Positions 44,428 to 52,771 of a stretch of DNA of 64,000 bases are shown one piece after another (positions within the stretch are counted from its first letter, which is position 1; each line of letters opens with the position of its first letter). Under the pieces are notes generated by a model. It saw only the letters and a program-made list of their open reading frames with translations, was not told the origin of the DNA and did no database searches. This DNA is from Myxococcales bacterium (lineage in GTDB: Bacteria; Myxococcota_A; UBA9160; UBA4427). Both the position numbers and the translations under genes were made by a program. The DNA is taken from NCBI GenBank assembly GCA_012960035.1, contig DUBZ01000092.1:1-64000 (forward strand), given 5' to 3'.

Positions 44428-45180
44428 TTATCCGGCCATAATCCCGTTGTCGATGCTGAAGATCGAACCGTGCACGCTCTTCGCTTCGTCGGACGCGATG
44501 TAGGCGACTGCGGCCGCGATTTCAGAGGCATCGCTCATGCCGCGCAGTCCCACGTATCGCTGCATCAGCTCGAAGTCCATGTCGGCGGGAAATTCGATGC
44601 TCTGCGTGAGCGAAGTCGTCGTGCCGCCGGGTGCGATCGCGTTGATCCGGATGCCTTGCTTCACGTACTCGATCGCGAGGGCGCGGGTCAAGTTCACCAG
44701 GGCGGCCTTGCTCGAGCAGTAGGCCGACGTAAACGCCTGCCCCATCAGTCCAGCATTCGACGCGATGTTGACGATGTTGCCCCCGGATTCGATCAAGTGC
44801 GGGATCGCGGCCTGTGAAAGAAAGAACGGAGCGTCGAGGTTCACTGCGTGGATCAAGCGCCAGTCTTCTTCGGTGACGTTGGTCGCCGAAGCAAAACGAA
44901 CGATGCCCGCCACGTTGGCCAGTACGTCGAGCTTGCCAAATGCCGCGACGGCGGCGTCGACAACTTCGAAGCAATTCGCGCGCGCGATCACGTCTGCGGT
45001 CAGCGCCTGAATCGTTCCGCCCGCTTCCTTGATGATCGACTCGGTTTCCGCGAGACCTTCGCTGTTGATGTCTACGCCAAAGATCGATGCCCCCTCGCTC
45101 GCGAGTCGCACACAGCTGCTTCTCCCAATACCGCTTGCAGCGCCGGTAATCAAAGCGACCTTGCCGTCGAATCGAGTCAT
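44428..45180 (-). CDS. Short-chain dehydrogenase/reductase
   Basis: The protein has 250 residues and AGGAG 8 bp before the ATG. ALITGAASGIGRSSCVRLAS is the dinucleotide-binding loop; GVDINSEGL after beta-2 has an Asp favouring NAD. VLANVAGIVRFA is the N-A-G-type loop (NVAG), NIASNAG the serine region and YCSSKAALVNLTRAL the Y-x-x-x-K active site. IAPGGTTTSLTQSIEF resembles the substrate loop of FabG-like enzymes. It is convergent with the cupin gene and divergent from the SnoaL-like remnant. Confidence 0.92.
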   Translation of the reverse strand: MTRFDGKVALITGAASGIGRSSCVRLASEGASIFGVDINSEGLAETESIIKEAGGTIQALTADVIARANCFEVVDAAVAAFGKLDVLANVAGIVRFASATNVTEEDWRLIHAVNLDAPFFLSQAAIPHLIESGGNIVNIASNAGLMGQAFTSAYCSSKAALVNLTRALAIEYVKQGIRINAIAPGGTTTSLTQSIEFPADMDFELMQRYVGLRGMSDASEIAAAVAYIASDEAKSVHGSIFSIDNGIMAG

Positions 45181-45197
45181 GGGGTTTCTCCTGAAAA

Positions 45198-45538
45198 TTG
45201 AATGCTGCCGGCTACGCGGTGTGTCGGTTCAGCGAAGTGCGAAGAAGGTACTGTGGCTTTGCGTGGGGGCGAGCGAACGCGAGCATGGCGTCAACCGTGC
45301 GGCAGGGCGCACGCTTCAACGAAAGTCTTTGAGAGCCTTGTGGCGGCCAGACTGGCATCGAAGCGCCTGGACTCGGCGCGACATCGTGCAGGCTGACGAC
45401 ACGAAGGTCCACGTGGTGACGACCTTCGTGCGACTTCGCGAAGACGGCGGTCAAATCGCTTCCTACGACTCGCTCTACGTCCTCACCTATCAAGATGATC
45501 GCTGGGCCATCAAGGGGCGATCAAGCTTCGCCCCATAG
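45198..45538 (+). pseudogene. Frameshifted SnoaL/NTF2-like protein remnant
   Basis: The 3' part reads PDWHRSAWTRRDIVQADDTK, then VHVVTTFVRLREDGG, SLYVLTYQDDRW and KGRSSFAP before the TAG at 45538. This is the recurrent C-terminus of a small NTF2-like family. In another frame from TTG 45198 the reading MNAAGYAVCRFSEVR resembles the earlier part (the usual N-A-x-D-x-x-G-Y segment), but it meets TGA near 45330. No single frame holds both. The amino-terminal helix is lost next to the SDR start at 45180. I read it as decayed by frameshift; it has no usable start. Homology is by memory of the family and needs a search. Confidence 0.5.
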
Positions 45539-45577
45539 TGGGGCGCCGCCGCTCGCTTGTGTGCACGGACCAAGGCT

Positions 45578-46663
45578 CTAGTCGATGTCGACCCAGCGTC
45601 GTTCGGCTGCGGACAAACGGATCGCGTCCAAGACCTTTTGTCCCTCATACCCGTCGGCGAATGTTCCGGGTGCGGGGTCGCTGGACGCCTGCTTGCCTTG
45701 GATTCGGTCGCGCATGATTCCACAGAGCTTTGTGTACGGCGCCAAGTCGAAACCGGCGGCGTGCAAGTGGTCATACGTTGTTGACATGAACTCAGCGGGC
45801 GGCGGCGAAGGCGCGTCGTTGACGAGATCGTCCGGGACGTCGAGCGTCTTGATCCCCTGAGCGTTTGCCACGGTGACGTTGTCGCCTTCGATCGAAAGCG
45901 TTCCCTTGTTGCCGTAGAACTTCGAACAGACGACCGGCATTCCCCACGCGCCCGCCGTGCTCTGCAGCACACCCTCGGTGCCGGACTTCATGCGGAAGTG
46001 AATAATGTACGAATCCTCAGCAGTCCAGTCGCGGTCGGACACCAGGGGAAGCGATGCACTCACCCCGGCGAATTCCCCCAGCGTCGCCCGAAGCTGGTCG
46101 ATGACGTGTGACGCGTAAGCGCCCAACCATCCGCCACCTTCCTGGCCCATGGACCACCACGCCGGGACTTCGCCCGAAGGGTCTGCGAGGACCGGGACGT
46201 TCATCGTGAAGTTCACCAGCCGGGCTTCGCCGATCAAACCTTCTCGCACGCTGCGCGTTGCGAGTGCCTGGCCGGTAGAAAAACGAAACTCGGTCCCCAG
46301 CATGTGGACAATGCCCGCAGCTTCAGCGGCATCGAGCATCTGCTTGCCTTCTTCGGCGCTGCGCGCAAAGGGCTTCTCGCACAACACATGCTTGCCTGCT
46401 GCGATGGCCTCGAGCGCAATTTTGCAGTGGGTGTGGGGCGGAGTTGCGATCGTAACCAGGTCGACACCCGGTAGTGCGAGTGCTTCGGTGAGAGAAGTCA
46501 GCCCGTGTTCGATCCCAACTTTGGTCGCGCGGTCGCGCGTTTTTTCGGGGTTGCGACCCACGAGAGCCTTCGCCTCGATGCCCGCGCCTCGCAGCGCACG
46601 CAAATGAGTAAGCACACCAAAGCCGGTTCCGACGATCACGGCGCCAAGGGGTTGATTCGACAT
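45578..46663 (-). CDS. Gfo/Idh/MocA-family oxidoreductase
   Basis: The protein has 361 residues with AGGAG 6 bp before the ATG. GAVIVGTGFGVLTHLRAL is the NAD-binding loop, DLVTIATPPHTHCKIALEAI the helix after beta-4, and VLCEKPFARS the E-K-P signature at about residues 95-104. The C-terminal beta-sheet domain has EGGGWLGAYASHVIDQLRAT, with the H-x-x-D pair near the active site. It should oxidise a sugar, inositol or cyclic alcohol, cytoplasmic. It stands among catabolic SDRs rather than next to glycan genes. Confidence 0.92.
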   Translation of the reverse strand: MSNQPLGAVIVGTGFGVLTHLRALRGAGIEAKALVGRNPEKTRDRATKVGIEHGLTSLTEALALPGVDLVTIATPPHTHCKIALEAIAAGKHVLCEKPFARSAEEGKQMLDAAEAAGIVHMLGTEFRFSTGQALATRSVREGLIGEARLVNFTMNVPVLADPSGEVPAWWSMGQEGGGWLGAYASHVIDQLRATLGEFAGVSASLPLVSDRDWTAEDSYIIHFRMKSGTEGVLQSTAGAWGMPVVCSKFYGNKGTLSIEGDNVTVANAQGIKTLDVPDDLVNDAPSPPPAEFMSTTYDHLHAAGFDLAPYTKLCGIMRDRIQGKQASSDPAPGTFADGYEGQKVLDAIRLSAAERRWVDID

Positions 46664-46981
46664 CGGGGACTCCTGTTGGCAGAGGTCGCGACGGGTAGCT
46701 CAACCAACGGCGGTCGTCACATCGCGTATCGCGTGCGCCACTAAGATTGTCCGCGTGGTGCGCTGAGAACTTCCTCATTGTGATAGGCCGGCAACTCCAG
46801 GAGGCGAACCGGCTCGTCACGGTCAAACTTGAGCAAGCTCTTCACAATTCTTCCGCCGCGAAGCGATTCGCCGGGCTTCGACAAGCTCCGTCGGCGCTCC
46901 TCGGTGGAAACGAAGAATTAGCGAACACAGCGATTGATGAGTCGCGGTACAACTCGCAACCGGGGTTGGTCGTGGGTTCCC
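46664..46981. other. 318-bp intergenic region, nothing recognised
   Basis: It lies between the Gfo/Idh/MocA start and the SDR stop, both on the minus strand. I find no credible gene, hairpin or promoter pair beyond the AGGAG ribosome binding site of the downstream gene. Confidence 0.4.
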
Positions 46982-47731
46982 CTAGCCGCCGAGAAAGCCG
47001 CCGTTGATGTTTAGGGTTTCGCCCGTCACCCAACCTGATTCGTCAGAAACCAAGTAAACGATTCCAGCGGCAACGTCGTCAGCGGTACCGATGCGCCCGA
47101 CCGCATAGCTGCGTCCCACGTCTCGACCCTGCAAGAATTCTTCGGGCACTGTGTCGACAAGACCCAGCGCAACCGCGTTGACGGTAACACCCTTGCGACC
47201 GACTTCTTTTGCCAAGGTCCGCGTAAAGCCTTCGACTCCTGCTTTCGCCGCGCCGTAGATAGAAGAACCATAGTGGCCAAACCGCGCGGCGTCCGAAGAG
47301 ACCGAGACCACGCGACCAAACCCGCGCTCCACCATGCCGTCAACCACAGCACGTGTGCAGTTGAGAACCCCAGTGAGATTCATATCGATGAAGCTCTTCC
47401 AAGATTCGGGAGGCGTATCCCGAAACGGTGCGGGCATGGTTTGATTCGGTGTTCCGCCTGCGTTGTTGACCAGGATATCGATCCCGCCGAATACCTTCTC
47501 CACAACGTTGGCACCGTTTTGGCAGTCCTCTAAGGATGTGACGTCAAACGGGCACGCGACGGCTTGCCCGCCAGAATCTACGATTGCGGCCGCGGTCGCC
47601 TCGGCGTTTTCCGCGTTGATGTCGTTCACGCCCACAGCCGCACCCTGTCGCGCAAGTGTCATCGCGATCCCGGCGCCGATCCCTCGCCCTGCCCCGGTCA
47701 CGAGTGCAACCCTATTCGTTAGATCGAACAT
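46982..47731 (-). CDS. Short-chain dehydrogenase/reductase (FabG-like)
   Basis: The protein has 249 residues with GGAG 6 bp upstream. RVALVTGAGRGIGAGIAMTL is the nucleotide loop, GVNDINAEN follows beta-2, and ILVNNAGGTPNQ is the N-N-A-G loop. VVSVSSDAARFG plus IYGAAKAGVEGFTRTL give the Ser and Y-x-x-x-K. VTGETLNINGGFLGG is the standard C-terminus. It most resembles 3-oxoacyl reductases and cyclohexanol-type dehydrogenases, substrate unknown. Confidence 0.93.
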   Translation of the reverse strand: MFDLTNRVALVTGAGRGIGAGIAMTLARQGAAVGVNDINAENAEATAAAIVDSGGQAVACPFDVTSLEDCQNGANVVEKVFGGIDILVNNAGGTPNQTMPAPFRDTPPESWKSFIDMNLTGVLNCTRAVVDGMVERGFGRVVSVSSDAARFGHYGSSIYGAAKAGVEGFTRTLAKEVGRKGVTVNAVALGLVDTVPEEFLQGRDVGRSYAVGRIGTADDVAAGIVYLVSDESGWVTGETLNINGGFLGG

Positions 47732-47960
47732 TCCGAATCTCCATGTCTGCGCATTGAAAAGTACAGCGACGAGTGGCTCTATGGGTCGGCGGGTTCTTAC
47801 TCATCGCGTCGATCAGGAACTGTGCCGAAGCCAACGCGTGTTGGCGAATGGGGTCGTTGTCGAGATTGGACCCATTGAACATCAACGCATAAAAGGCGCA
47901 CTTCAAATTTGCGCCGCTCTCGCCGAGTCGCCGGTACTTCGGGGAGAAGTTGGGGCAGCG

Positions 47961-48926
47961 CTATTTGAGGACCTTGCTCGCCACCAACTCAAGGCTTTCC
48001 CACGCCAGGTCGGGAGGCAGCCCGCCACATAAGGGCTGCAGGAGCAACACGCCGAACTGGGAAATATACCCCTTGGCTTCGTCGGGGGTGAAGATCTGAT
48101 ACGCGCCCTTCTGTGTCTTGAGTTCGTCGACGGTCTTCGCGATCGACTTCGTGACCGAAGTCGAGTCGATCATCCATTCCGCGTACGCCTTTGCGTCGTG
48201 AAGCAGGTGTTCACCGATCTGCGCCCACGCGCGGTCGGGATCTTCGGAGACGAAGGCGGACGTCACCATGCCTTGAGGTGGGTTGATGCACATGCCCGGC
48301 GTCTTGCCGAGTTTCTCGCATTCCTCTTTGTACATCGATTCGAGGTCGGGGTTGAGACCCTGGGCGAGCATTCCCATGTCGAAGCGCGCGGCGCGTCGGA
48401 TCGCCGCCGGGCTATTACCGCCCATCAAGAGCATGGGTCCGCCCGGTGTTGCGGGCTTCGGCATGATGCGGACCGTGCGGCCCTGATATTCAAAGGGCTC
48501 GCCCGTCCACGCGCTCCGCATTGCGGTGAGACTCTCGTCCATCCGCTTGCCGCGTCCTTTTAACGAGCGATCAAACAACGCGTACTCGCGTTCGACATAG
48601 CCGACGGCAGTCACGTATGAAACGCGTCCCCCACTCACCAAGTCAAGCACCGCCATGTCTTCCGCCAATCGAAGTGGGTCATGTAGGGGCACGATGAGTG
48701 CCCCGACTTGGATTGGAATCGTTTTGGTTCGACCCGCGATCGCACCTGCAAACACAAGCGGCGAAGGCAGGTAACCGTCGTCTGAACTGTGGTGTTCGGA
48801 AACAACAATCTGAATGGCGCCTTGTTCTTCGCCCCAGGCCGCCATCTCGAGTGCGGCCTTGTAGAGGTCCTGGGTGCTGGCCGGGCTGAAGGCCGGGGCT
48901 CGCATGTCGAAGCGCATCAAGAACAT
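47961..48926 (-). CDS. LLM-class flavin-dependent oxidoreductase
   Basis: From the ATG at 48926, with GGAG upstream, the protein has 321 residues; the frame to 48989 has no support. MFLMRFDMRAPAF opens the luciferase-like TIM barrel. VVSEHHSSDDGYLPSPLVF (the E-H-H and S-P-L-V pattern) and LIVPLHDPLRLAEDMAVLDL, ending V-S-G-G-R, are LLM family landmarks. LLMGGNSPAAIRRAARFDMG follows in the barrel's second half. It should use FMN or F420 to oxidise or reduce a small molecule. It is divergent from the P450 gene and shares its control region. Confidence 0.93.
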   Translation of the reverse strand: MFLMRFDMRAPAFSPASTQDLYKAALEMAAWGEEQGAIQIVVSEHHSSDDGYLPSPLVFAGAIAGRTKTIPIQVGALIVPLHDPLRLAEDMAVLDLVSGGRVSYVTAVGYVEREYALFDRSLKGRGKRMDESLTAMRSAWTGEPFEYQGRTVRIMPKPATPGGPMLLMGGNSPAAIRRAARFDMGMLAQGLNPDLESMYKEECEKLGKTPGMCINPPQGMVTSAFVSEDPDRAWAQIGEHLLHDAKAYAEWMIDSTSVTKSIAKTVDELKTQKGAYQIFTPDEAKGYISQFGVLLLQPLCGGLPPDLAWESLELVASKVLK

Positions 48927-49138
48927 CGGGTTTCTCCATGTTGAGTCTTGTGTCGCGGAAACTCGCGACGCCAAAAACGTCCAGAACATAGAGAACGTTG
49001 CACGCAGGCGGGCTTGCGAAATTGCGCACAGGGGACATCTTCTCGGCGTTTGCGCCCGGCTCGCGTACGGCGGTCCACGATTGCACCGTTCGGTTTCCTG
49101 GGTGACGATCTAAGGCTGTATTTACCAGGAGAAGCCTC
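48927..49138. promoter_or_regulatory. Divergent LLM/P450 control region with a repeat-like site
   Basis: The 212 bp between the two divergent starts should hold both promoters. ACATAGAGAACGTT (48986-48999) resembles the reverse complement of the 17-bp unit at 50431 (ACATAGAAGGACGTT), and AACGT at 48976 with ACGTT at 48995 forms a small inverted repeat. AGGAG before 49139 is the P450 ribosome binding site. A shared regulator is inferred only. Confidence 0.4.
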
Positions 49139-50383
49139 GTGGCAACAGCTGCAAACGAAATTGAGATCATTCTCGACTCGCCCGAAGTCAAAGCGGACCC
49201 GTATCCGATCTTGCACCGGCTGCGAAAAGAAGACCCGATCCACTGGGTTCCAAGCATGCAGCTTTGGCTCGTGACCCGGCACGCGGACATCAAGAAACTG
49301 TTCACGGACCCGCGTGTGGTTCCGGATCGAAGGGCGCACGAGTTCTATACGCCCGCGCCCGAAGGTTCGTATATCCGCTGGATCGAAGAGTCTGGTTTGT
49401 TCGCCATCCCCGCAAAGGAACACCATCGCCAGCGACGACTGCTCGCGAGTGGCTTTACGCCGCGAGGCGTCGCGCGCATGGAGGGCCAGATCAATGACGT
49501 GGTCAAGCGTTGGGCCGAGCCGTTGAAACAGCGCACTGGCGTGGTCGACATCATGAGCGAGTTCACAAGCCCGATCCCGAACGCGGTCATCAGCGCCATC
49601 ACCGGAGTCGGCGCCCCGGGCAATGACGAAAGACGCTTTAGCCTCATGGCACAAGAAGTCGTGCAGGGCTTCTTTGGTTTTGTTGACGACGAAGTGAAGG
49701 CTCGAGCCGAACGCGCGTTTCTGGAACTCAGCAGTTGGGTGCGTGACACGATCGAAGAGCGTCGTCGCGAACCCAAAGACGATTTGCTTTCCGACCTCGT
49801 GAACGCGCGAGACGGACACGATCGCTTGAGCGACGACAACATCGTTGCGCAGGTCGCAGCCTTGCTCGCCGCTGGGAGCGAGACAACCGCGACGGGCGGA
49901 ATGATCGCGATCACCACGCTTCTCGAACATCCCGAAGAACTCGAAAAGTTGCGCGCGGATCGGTCGCTGATCCCTCAGGCGGTTGATGAGATCTTACGGT
50001 TCGGCTTCGGAGGCGTCGGCGGCATGCAGCGCTTTGCAATCGAAGACTTCGAATTTCACGGCAAGCAGATCCGCAAGGGCCAGATGCTCATCTTGAGCCT
50101 GGGCGGTGCAAGCCATGACGCGGAGGTCTACCCCGACCCCGAAACATTCGACATCGACCGGGCACCCAAGGAACTTCTGACCTTCGGCGTGGGCTCTCAT
50201 TTCTGCCTGGGGTCGAACCTCGCCAAGGGTGAGCTCAAATGCATGATCGAGGCGGCGCTCGACTTCTTGCCCGTGGGCGCGAAGGTGCTGCGGGATCAGA
50301 TGGAATTTCAAAGTCTCGGGATCTTCGATCGCGCGACGACGTGCCCGATCGACTTTGGGCCGGTAGCTTCCGGTGGCAACTAG
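49139..50383 (+). CDS. Cytochrome P450
   Basis: The protein has 414 residues, GTG start, AGGAG 7 bp upstream. The heme loop FGVGSHFCLGSNLAKGEL puts the thiolate ligand at Cys356. The I-helix AALLAAGSETTATGG supplies the oxygen-activating acid and threonine, and AVDEILRFG the E-x-x-R salt bridge. No membrane anchor, so a soluble bacterial P450 that needs a separate ferredoxin and reductase, neither of which is in the window. It hydroxylates or epoxidises a lipid or terpenoid by inference, and an epoxide hydrolase gene follows 189 bp downstream past a repeat cluster. Confidence 0.96.
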   Translation: MATAANEIEIILDSPEVKADPYPILHRLRKEDPIHWVPSMQLWLVTRHADIKKLFTDPRVVPDRRAHEFYTPAPEGSYIRWIEESGLFAIPAKEHHRQRRLLASGFTPRGVARMEGQINDVVKRWAEPLKQRTGVVDIMSEFTSPIPNAVISAITGVGAPGNDERRFSLMAQEVVQGFFGFVDDEVKARAERAFLELSSWVRDTIEERRREPKDDLLSDLVNARDGHDRLSDDNIVAQVAALLAAGSETTATGGMIAITTLLEHPEELEKLRADRSLIPQAVDEILRFGFGGVGGMQRFAIEDFEFHGKQIRKGQMLILSLGGASHDAEVYPDPETFDIDRAPKELLTFGVGSHFCLGSNLAKGELKCMIEAALDFLPVGAKVLRDQMEFQSLGIFDRATTCPIDFGPVASGGN

Positions 50384-50396
50384 TTCGGCGGCGTTC

Positions 50397-50465
50397 AACG
50401 TTCCTCTGTTTCAAATGTCCCTTTACGTCGAACGTCCTTCTATGTAAAACGTCCTTCTATGTAAA
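50397..50465. repeat. Four tandem copies of a 17-bp unit, decaying at the 5' side
   Basis: Copies begin at 50397, 50414, 50431 and 50448, spaced exactly 17 bp. The last two are identical (AACGTCCTTCTATGTAA); the first two differ at about five or six positions (AACGTTCCTCTGTTTCA and AATGTCCCTTTACGTCG). The stretch is much richer in A and T than the flanking genes. Confidence 0.85.
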
Positions 50466-50496
50466 TAGAGGACGTCCTATAAAAATAGAAGACGTC
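50466..50496. repeat. Two inverted half-copies of the 17-bp unit
   Basis: TAGAGGACGTC (50466-50476) and TAGAAGACGTC (50486-50496) are close to the reverse complement of the unit's first 12 bases (TAGAAGGACGTT). The first is centred on the palindrome AGGACGTCCT (50469-50478) and can pair with the second direct copy to make a stem with loop TGTAAA. It may serve as terminator of the P450 gene or operator of the epoxide hydrolase. Confidence 0.65.
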
Positions 50497-50572
50497 ATAG
50501 GACCAGAACGACTGATAGACTGACCCGCCTCGCATCGCGCCCTCCAATCTTTACACGCGTGAAAGGAACACC

Positions 50573-51712
50573 ATGTCTACTGAGATTCGCCCGTTCAAGA
50601 TCGAAATCCCCGACGCAGAAATCGAAGACTTGCGCCGCCGACTGGCTTCGACGCGCTGGCCCGAAAAAGAACTCGTCGACGATTGGTCTCAGGGAATTCC
50701 GCTTTCATACGTGCAAGAAGTTTGCGCGTACTGGGGTGAGAAGTACGACTGGCGTTCCCGCGAAGCACTGCTCAACCAATGGCCGCAGTTCAAGACCGAG
50801 ATCGATGGCATCGACATTCACTTCATCCACCTTAGGTCAAAGCATGAAGACGCGATGCCGCTGGTGATTACGCACGGCTGGCCCGGCAGCGTTGTGGAGT
50901 TTCAGAAGGTCATGGGTCCGCTCACTGACCCGACGGCGCACGGAGGCGACGCGAGTGATGCATTTCACGTGGTCTGTCCCTCGCTCCCGGGTTACGGCTT
51001 TTCCGGCAAGCCGACCAAGACAGGTACGAGTGTCGGCAAGATCGGCACGATGTGGGGACAACTCATGGCGCGTCTCGGCTACGACAAGTACGCCGCCCAG
51101 GGTGGGGATTGGGGCGCAATGGTGACGAGCGCAATTGGAATCCAGGACACCGAGCATTGCCTCGGCATTCATCTCAATATGCCGATCGTCGCGCCCGACC
51201 CGGAAACCATGAGCGATATGACCGAACAAGAAAAGAGTGCACTGGCGGGTATTGCGCACTACACCGAACAGGGCTCAGGTTATTCCAAGCAACAGTCGAC
51301 GCGTCCGCAAACGCTGGGTTATGGGCTGACCGACTCACCGTCGGGCCAAGCGGCGTGGGTGCTCGAAAAATTTCACGCTTGGACGGACTGCAACGGCCAT
51401 CCGGAGAACGTGCTCGGGCGCGACGAGTTGCTCGACAACGTCATGCTCTATTGGCTGTCCGGCAACGCGGCGTCTTCGGGGCGTTTGTACTGGGAAAGCT
51501 TCAACAGTGTCGCGATGGATGACATCACGATACCCGTCGGATGCAGCATCTTTCCGAAAGAGATCTTTCGCTGTTCTAGGCGCTGGGCGGAAAAGCGTTT
51601 CAAGAACATCATCCATTGGAACGACATGAAAGTGGGCGGACACTTCGCGGCGTTCGAACAACCCGAAGCCTACGTGGGTGAAGTTCGCACCTGTTTTCGA
51701 AGCTTGCGTTAG
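50573..51712 (+). CDS. Epoxide hydrolase (EHN domain plus alpha/beta hydrolase)
   Basis: The protein has 379 residues, AAGGA 6 bp before the ATG. The N-terminal EHN segment is IRPFKIEIPDAEIEDLRRRL followed by STRWP. HGWPGSVVEF is the oxyanion H-G-x-P, QGGDWGA gives the nucleophile Asp179, and GGHFAAFEQP gives His357. Length and motifs match microsomal-type epoxide hydrolases, which open epoxides to diols. The P450 upstream could supply the epoxide. The gene is 17 bp ahead of the LLM gene, so an operon is likely. Confidence 0.95.
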   Translation: MSTEIRPFKIEIPDAEIEDLRRRLASTRWPEKELVDDWSQGIPLSYVQEVCAYWGEKYDWRSREALLNQWPQFKTEIDGIDIHFIHLRSKHEDAMPLVITHGWPGSVVEFQKVMGPLTDPTAHGGDASDAFHVVCPSLPGYGFSGKPTKTGTSVGKIGTMWGQLMARLGYDKYAAQGGDWGAMVTSAIGIQDTEHCLGIHLNMPIVAPDPETMSDMTEQEKSALAGIAHYTEQGSGYSKQQSTRPQTLGYGLTDSPSGQAAWVLEKFHAWTDCNGHPENVLGRDELLDNVMLYWLSGNAASSGRLYWESFNSVAMDDITIPVGCSIFPKEIFRCSRRWAEKRFKNIIHWNDMKVGGHFAAFEQPEAYVGEVRTCFRSLR

Positions 51713-51729
51713 CGGGTCTGCTCACCCCA

Positions 51730-52752
51730 ATGACAGACAGCGCTGCGGCGACCGAAAAAGAGCGCTGGGGCGTCGATGGCCTTTCGTTTGGCGTCGCGCT
51801 CGGTGGCGTGAGCAACAGCCGCGAGTGGCTGCGGAACCTTGAATGGGCGGACTTCGCAGAGCGCGACGGGCTCCATTCGATCTGGGTTCCCGAGATGCAC
51901 TTTGTTCCCGGCGGCTGCTCGACGCCGCTGCTCAACCTGGCCGCGATCGCGGCGAGGACGAAGTCGGTGCGGTTGGCCACGACCTCGCTGCTGTTGCCGC
52001 TCGCGCACCCCATCGACTTGGCTCGTGACGTCGCGACCCTCGATCACTTGTGTGCGGGCCGCCTTATCCTCGGGCTCGGCCGCGGCTTTCCGCAACATTT
52101 GTTCAGCGCGTTCAACATTGACCCAACGAGCAAGCGCGACCGCTTCGACGAGTGCCTCGAACAGGTGATGACACTGTGGGCCGGCGATGAGTGGAGTGCC
52201 GAACAAGCGCGCTTCCACGAACTCGAACCCCAACAGGCTGCGGGCGGCGTGCGCCCGTTACAAAAGCCCCATCCACCGCTGGCTGTGGCGGCGTTTGGTC
52301 GCAAAGGTCTCGCGCAAGCAGCGCGGTGGGGGCTTCCGTATCTCGCGTCGCCCATGGAACCCTTTGACCTCATTGCCGAGAACCTGGAATTCCACCGGGG
52401 CGAAAAGCGGAACGGGGCGCCTGTCGACGAAGCCGTGGTCCCCATCATGCGCACAATTTTTGTGAGCGAAGACCGTGACACGCTCGCGAAGGTGTACGCG
52501 AAGCTCGAAGCGGAGCGACGCCCTCCGTCGATGAAACTCCCGAAGGCGATCGCTCGGGCTGCAGCCGCGCCGTTCGAAGAACGCGTTGTTGTGGGAAACC
52601 CCGACGAAGTACGAGAGCGACTCGCCCGTTACTGCAATGAGCTGAACATGAACCTCTTGATCGGACGTCCCCACATTGGCGGTGCCTCGCAAGCGCAGCA
52701 AGAAGCATCGATGAGAACGTTGATCGAAGAGATTGTGCCGTCGCTTCAGTGA
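51730..52752 (+). CDS. LLM-class flavin-dependent oxidoreductase
   Basis: The protein has 340 residues. The barrel start has SFGVALGGVSNSREWL, then LHSIWVPEMHFVPGG, and AIAARTKSVRLATTSLLLPL followed by HPIDLARDVATLDHLCAGRL, with the usual G-L-G-R-G next (LGLGRGF). FNIDPTSKRDRFDECLEQVM fits the alpha helix where substrate and flavin contacts lie. The co-factor may be FMN or F420. It is probably co-transcribed with the epoxide hydrolase 17 bp upstream. It differs from the LLM enzyme at 47961, so these are not recent duplicates. Confidence 0.93.
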   Translation: MTDSAAATEKERWGVDGLSFGVALGGVSNSREWLRNLEWADFAERDGLHSIWVPEMHFVPGGCSTPLLNLAAIAARTKSVRLATTSLLLPLAHPIDLARDVATLDHLCAGRLILGLGRGFPQHLFSAFNIDPTSKRDRFDECLEQVMTLWAGDEWSAEQARFHELEPQQAAGGVRPLQKPHPPLAVAAFGRKGLAQAARWGLPYLASPMEPFDLIAENLEFHRGEKRNGAPVDEAVVPIMRTIFVSEDRDTLAKVYAKLEAERRPPSMKLPKAIARAAAAPFEERVVVGNPDEVRERLARYCNELNMNLLIGRPHIGGASQAQQEASMRTLIEEIVPSLQ

Positions 52753-52771
52753 TCCGGGTCGATCGTGCGTC

